Source of the DNA: an uncultured Pseudomonadota bacterium
GTDB lineage: Bacteria > Myxococcota > UBA796
Assembly (NCBI GenBank): GCA_913040875.1
Contig: CAJWHX010000096.1
Coordinates: 1-9,812 of the forward strand
Direction: 5' to 3'
Length of the DNA: 9,812 nt
Shown: positions 7,049-9,812 of the stretch, one piece after another
How positions within the stretch are numbered: position 1 is the first letter of the stretch
Layout: each line of letters opens with the position of its first letter
Program-made: the position numbers and the translations under genes
The notes under the pieces: model-generated
Databases searched by the model: none
What the model was told of the DNA's origin: nothing
What the model saw: the letters and a program-made list of their open reading frames with translations, nothing else

Positions 7049-8380
7049 TTACTGTTTGTATTGAAGTTTGATGGTCTTACCCTGTCTCCAGACCGTAAAG
7101 GTTGCCGGGGCTTTTGTAGAGAGTTGCGCTAGGCTTGACTGTTGAACCGGTGTATCGTTAATGAGTAGGATAATGTCTCCAAGTTGAAGAATATCCTTGA
7201 GGGGACTAGTTTTCTCAAGTTGAATGACCACCAATCCTTGACTCGAGTTGTCTCCATTAAAGCTTTGTGTTTGTGCGGTTTGAATCCCCCACGTATCTGT
7301 TCCCTCTTGAATGAATTTTCCTGCAGACAAGGCCTGTTGTGATGGCCTCTCGCCGAGTGTTACAGAGAGTTGTTTTGGCTTCCGACCTCGAATGATTTCG
7401 ATAGGTACAGTATCTCCGGAACGATACGACCCCACCATACGTATGAACTCATCAATACTTGTGACCGATTTGTTGTCAAATGTTGTGATGATATCACCCG
7501 ATTCCAATCCTGCCTTGTCTGCAGGGGTGTTTGGGTAGACCTCTCTCACCATTGCCCCGTCTTGACCGTCACTTTCAAAAGGCTGCAATCCAAGCCCCAG
7601 CCACCCTCTAGACGGCCGGCCATTCTCTTTTAAATCGTCGAGGATGGACGTAACTTTATTGATGGGAAGGCTAAAACCAATCCCTTGAGCCCTGGGGTTG
7701 ATGGCAGTATTGATACCAATGGCTTCTCCCTGTAGATTGAACAGGGGTCCACCAGAATTTCCCGGATTGATACTGGCGTCTGTTTGCAGATAATTGTCAT
7801 AGGGACCAGAACCAATCACACGCTCTTTTGCTGAAATGATACCCATTGTTACAGTATGCGAAAGGCCAAATGGATTTCCAATTGCGACGGCGTAATCTCC
7901 AACACGTACAGCATCTGAATTCCCCAGTTTGATGTACGGTAGGGTAGAGTCGGACTCAATCTTGATTAGAGCGACGTCAATACTGTCGTCAAAACCAACG
8001 ACAGAGCCTGTATATTCTTCTTCATTGGCCAGCTTGACTGTGAGGGTATCCGCGCCATCAATGACGTGGTAATTGGTAAGGATGTATCCATCATTGGAGA
8101 TTAGGAAGCCGGAACCTTGACCAGAAGGAATTGGTGTTTCCATATCCCATCCAAATGGAGCCATCGGATGAATGGGTTGTTGATCCATAGAGACGGTAAT
8201 ATTTACGACAGACCCCGATAACGTTTCAACAAGAGGGGCCAAGGATTGACTTGGGTTGAAAGAGGGGATGGTTTGTGGAGTGGCTTGGGCAAACTCTACG
8301 CGCAGTGAGGTAGACGCTGCAGACCCCAATCCAATTCCAACTCCCAAAATAAACAATGGATGTACAAACGAATGATTCAT
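7049..8380 (-). CDS. HtrA/DegP-type periplasmic serine protease with two PDZ domains
   Basis: Envelope quality-control protease of the trypsin-like S1C family, acting outside the inner membrane. The N-terminus (FILGVGIGLGSAAS after MNHSFVHPL) looks like a signal peptide, with possible cleavage after AQA (residue 33). The protease domain has the full triad: H105 in TNYHVIDGA, D135 in DDSIDVALIKI and S209 in NPGNSGGPL. PDZ1 (about 258-345) includes RGWLGLGLQPF and NTPADKAGLESGDIITTFD. A shorter second PDZ-like region (about 375-440) contains SPLKDILQLGDIILLINDTPV. At 443 residues it is nearer DegQ/DegS-like proteins than full DegP (about 450-475). ATG 8380 has GAGG 8 bases upstream; an in-frame TTG at 8404 would add 8 residues. 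The gene lies 84 bases downstream of aroC on the same strand, probably in one transcript. No envelope-stress promoter is evident. Confidence 0.93.
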   Translation of the reverse strand: MNHSFVHPLFILGVGIGLGSAASTSLRVEFAQATPQTIPSFNPSQSLAPLVETLSGSVVNITVSMDQQPIHPMAPFGWDMETPIPSGQGSGFLISNDGYILTNYHVIDGADTLTVKLANEEEYTGSVVGFDDSIDVALIKIESDSTLPYIKLGNSDAVRVGDYAVAIGNPFGLSHTVTMGIISAKERVIGSGPYDNYLQTDASINPGNSGGPLFNLQGEAIGINTAINPRAQGIGFSLPINKVTSILDDLKENGRPSRGWLGLGLQPFESDGQDGAMVREVYPNTPADKAGLESGDIITTFDNKSVTSIDEFIRMVGSYRSGDTVPIEIIRGRKPKQLSVTLGERPSQQALSAGKFIQEGTDTWGIQTAQTQSFNGDNSSQGLVVIQLEKTSPLKDILQLGDIILLINDTPVQQSSLAQLSTKAPATFTVWRQGKTIKLQYKQ

Positions 8381-8464
8381 GGGTAGACCTCGGGTTGAAT
8401 ACAACTACACAAACACCTACACGCTTTGTTCTAGTCCACCTCTCTTGCAAAATTGTACAGAGAG
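8381..8464 (-). other. 84-base gap between aroC and the HtrA gene
   Basis: Read on the minus strand it begins with CTCTCT and, 13 bases on, AGAGAG, which could pair as a 6-base-pair stem with a long loop; no U-run follows. The HtrA ribosome site (GAGG) is at its far end. I see no clear promoter or terminator, so read-through from aroC into the protease gene is the simplest view. Confidence 0.35.
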
Positions 8465-9547
8465 CTAATGGGTAGCGATTGCCTTTTGTCTAAGCCAATG
8501 ATCGATCAGTACAAGATGGGTCATCGCTTCAACGATCGGTACCGCTCTTGGCAATACACAGGGGTCATGCCGTCCCTTTAACTTCAAATCTACAGCACCC
8601 CCTTCAGGGGTGACAGTTTGTTGGGGTTTGAAAATGGTGGACGTAGGTTTAAACACCACTGAAAACTCAACGGGCATGCCGTTTGATATACCGCCTTGAA
8701 TCCCACCAGAGTGGTTGCTTTTGGTTTGGATTTGACCACTCTCGATGTTTGTATGAAAAATATCGTTGTGCTGTGATCCTGTCATGGTCACCGCATCAAA
8801 TCCAGAACCGATTTGGAATCCCTTTGTGGCAGGAATCGATAGCATCGCTTTTGCAAGGTCGGCTTCCAATTTATCAAAGACAGGTTCGCCGAGTCCAACT
8901 GGAACATTGACGCTGTGACAACGAATGATTCCTCCAACGCTATCTCCAAGTGAACGGATGTGTTCAATGTGGGCAATCATTTGCTGTGCTGTACTTTGGT
9001 CTGGACAGCGCACGATATTGGCTTCGATCTGTTCTCGTGTGACTGTGCTTGATTCGATCTCGGCTTTTATACCGTGTATTTGCTCTACCCAAGCCAGAGT
9101 GGCAATATCTGTGTGGTGCGCCAATACCTGTGCTGCTATGCTTCCCGCTGCAACACGAGCGGCTGTCTCCCTAGCACTCGATCTTCCACCGCCTCTCCAG
9201 TCACGATGTCCATATTTTGCATCAGTGGTAAAATCTGCATGACTGGGTCGGTACTGATTGGGCTTGTAATCGTTTGAACGGGCATCCTTGTTTTGAATGC
9301 TCATCGATATGGGGGTGCCCAATGTCTTTCCTTCGAAGATACCGCTATGAATTTCAATCTGATCTGTTTCTTTGCGTGGGGTGGTGATGGAAGATTGTCC
9401 GGGACGTCTTCGATTGAGAGCCGATTGAATCAGAGTGATGTCTATGGGAATATTGGGCGGACAGCCATCGATCACGCATCCAATTCGCCCACCGTGACTC
9501 TCTCCAAACGTACTGACGCGAAACAACGTCCCAAATGTCGAACTCAT
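8465..9547 (-). CDS. aroC: Chorismate synthase
   Basis: Last enzyme of the shikimate pathway: with reduced FMN it converts 5-enolpyruvylshikimate-3-phosphate to chorismate in the cytoplasm. The 360-residue length is typical. The signatures are GESHGG (15-20), RRRPGQ (46-51), the conserved basic loop [20 protein letters not shown] (112-131), [12 protein letters not shown] (281-292) and [17 protein letters not shown] (326-342), all intact including the catalytic-region histidines H18 and H114. ATG 9547 begins [19 protein letters not shown] as expected; its ATG overlaps the stop of the upstream thioredoxin-like frame as ATGA. The ribosome site is weak (GGGA about 9 bases upstream), in keeping with coupled translation. 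Its product feeds folate synthesis through a PabC-type step such as the one encoded at 273-968. Confidence 0.97.
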   Translation of the reverse strand: MSSTFGTLFRVSTFGESHGGRIGCVIDGCPPNIPIDITLIQSALNRRRPGQSSITTPRKETDQIEIHSGIFEGKTLGTPISMSIQNKDARSNDYKPNQYRPSHADFTTDAKYGHRDWRGGGRSSARETAARVAAGSIAAQVLAHHTDIATLAWVEQIHGIKAEIESSTVTREQIEANIVRCPDQSTAQQMIAHIEHIRSLGDSVGGIIRCHSVNVPVGLGEPVFDKLEADLAKAMLSIPATKGFQIGSGFDAVTMTGSQHNDIFHTNIESGQIQTKSNHSGGIQGGISNGMPVEFSVVFKPTSTIFKPQQTVTPEGGAVDLKLKGRHDPCVLPRAVPIVEAMTHLVLIDHWLRQKAIATH

Positions 9548-9687
9548 TTAGTCGTTCCCGTATTGTGGTCACTGGTCAATTTGTCAATGGTCTCATTGAG
9601 GGCGTTCAGGTTTCGCGGTTCATGGATTTCCAGCTGCAATACTCCATGGTCATCCAACACGATAAAGTACGGAATGGCCTCGGGAAA
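9544..9687 (-). CDS. C-terminus of a thioredoxin/TlpA-like protein (5' part missing)
   Basis: A minus-strand frame ends at TGA (9546-9544), overlapping the aroC ATG by ATGA. Read back from the stop it gives [18 protein letters not shown] followed by a helical tail ([12 protein letters not shown]) and a polar end. The pattern of a hydrophobic strand after Ile-Pro, then LDDHG and another strand, is that of the cis-proline region of thioredoxin-fold proteins such as TlpA/ResA; the CxxC active site would lie upstream and is not present. Upstream, the frame reaches a stop at 9717-9715 with no plausible start, and the sequence before about 9685 no longer resembles the fold. The gene is therefore cut off, either by a real insertion or by a false join. 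The 3' end is confident; the right-hand limit given here is approximate. Confidence 0.6.
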   Translation of the reverse strand, partial: FPEAIPYFIVLDDHGVLQLEIHEPRNLNALNETIDKLTSDHNTGTTK

Positions 9688-9812
9688 TGTAGCTCCAACA
9701 GTTGCAGAAGTTTCTCAGGCAACTGCGACAAGTGCAGATGGTTATGATTCAAGATTAACAAAACGAAAAGGAAGATCAGCAACAATTATGACAGGCTCTC
9801 AAGGTATTATGG
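9674..9812 (+). CDS. Phage-like small protein, C-terminal part (runs off the window)
   Basis: On the + strand a frame is open to the end of the window and reads, from about 9689, VAPTVAEVSQATATSADGYD, then a basic stretch TKRKGRSATIMTGSQGIM (about 9758-9811). The combination of an Ala/Thr/Val-rich variable part with a closing Lys/Arg-Gly-Arg-x-x-Thr-Ile-x-Thr-Gly-x-x-Gly motif resembles the C-termini of small proteins of unknown role encoded near the structural genes of tailed phages (from memory, not a search). ATG 9674 (reading MASGN) is in frame, but the frame is open much further upstream across host sequence, so the true start may be lost at the junction. The coding strand is opposite to that of the thioredoxin-like gene it interrupts. 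Tentative. Confidence 0.4.
   Translation, partial: MASGNVAPTVAEVSQATATSADGYDSRLTKRKGRSATIMTGSQGIM

Noticed and set aside
9535..9747. 70-residue + strand frame crossing the aroC start
   Set aside because: It is opposite the aroC 5' end and the TlpA-like C-terminus, both supported by family motifs, and its Ser/Asn/Cys-rich product matches nothing.

Overview
The window is gene-dense chromosomal DNA of a bacterium, at roughly 45-50% G+C by eye. It looks Gram-negative: there is a secreted DegP/HtrA-type protease with an N-terminal signal peptide, and full-length housekeeping genes with ordinary Shine-Dalgarno sites and ATGA overlaps. I cannot place the lineage from the sequence alone. There are no rRNA or tRNA genes, CRISPR arrays or insertion sequences, and no gene-free stretch longer than about 100 bases.

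Layout. From 1 to 5404 everything reads on the + strand. First comes the 3' part of an unrecognised gene, then a compact PabC-like class IV aminotransferase (273-968) and ATP-dependent protease Lon (1070-3391). A biotin carboxylase (3429-4922) and a biotin carrier protein (4919-5404) follow, joined by a 4-base ATGA overlap. A minus-strand gene of unknown function (5407-6252, or to 6300) meets the carrier gene tail to tail with a 2-base gap. A deoxynucleoside kinase (6338-7030, +) is divergent from it. The rest is on the minus strand, read from right to left: the C-terminus of a thioredoxin/TlpA-like protein (stop at 9544), chorismate synthase AroC (8465-9547) and a periplasmic HtrA-type serine protease (7049-8380).

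Functional links. AroC makes chorismate, and a PabC-type enzyme would release p-aminobenzoate from aminodeoxychorismate for folate, so the aromatic/folate branch appears twice in the window, in separate transcription units. The biotin carboxylase and carrier are the two biotin-handling parts of an acyl-CoA carboxylase; no carboxyltransferase is in the window. Lon and HtrA are the cytoplasmic and envelope quality-control proteases.

The most unusual place is the right edge. The minus-strand TlpA-like frame loses sense near 9680-9715. From about there to the end the + strand has an open frame ending in a Lys/Arg-rich motif that resembles C-termini of small proteins of tailed phages. This is either a phage/prophage boundary or, quite plausibly, an assembly chimera at a contig end. 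I found no convincing new multi-gene system; the rest is ordinary core metabolism with a few structural oddities.
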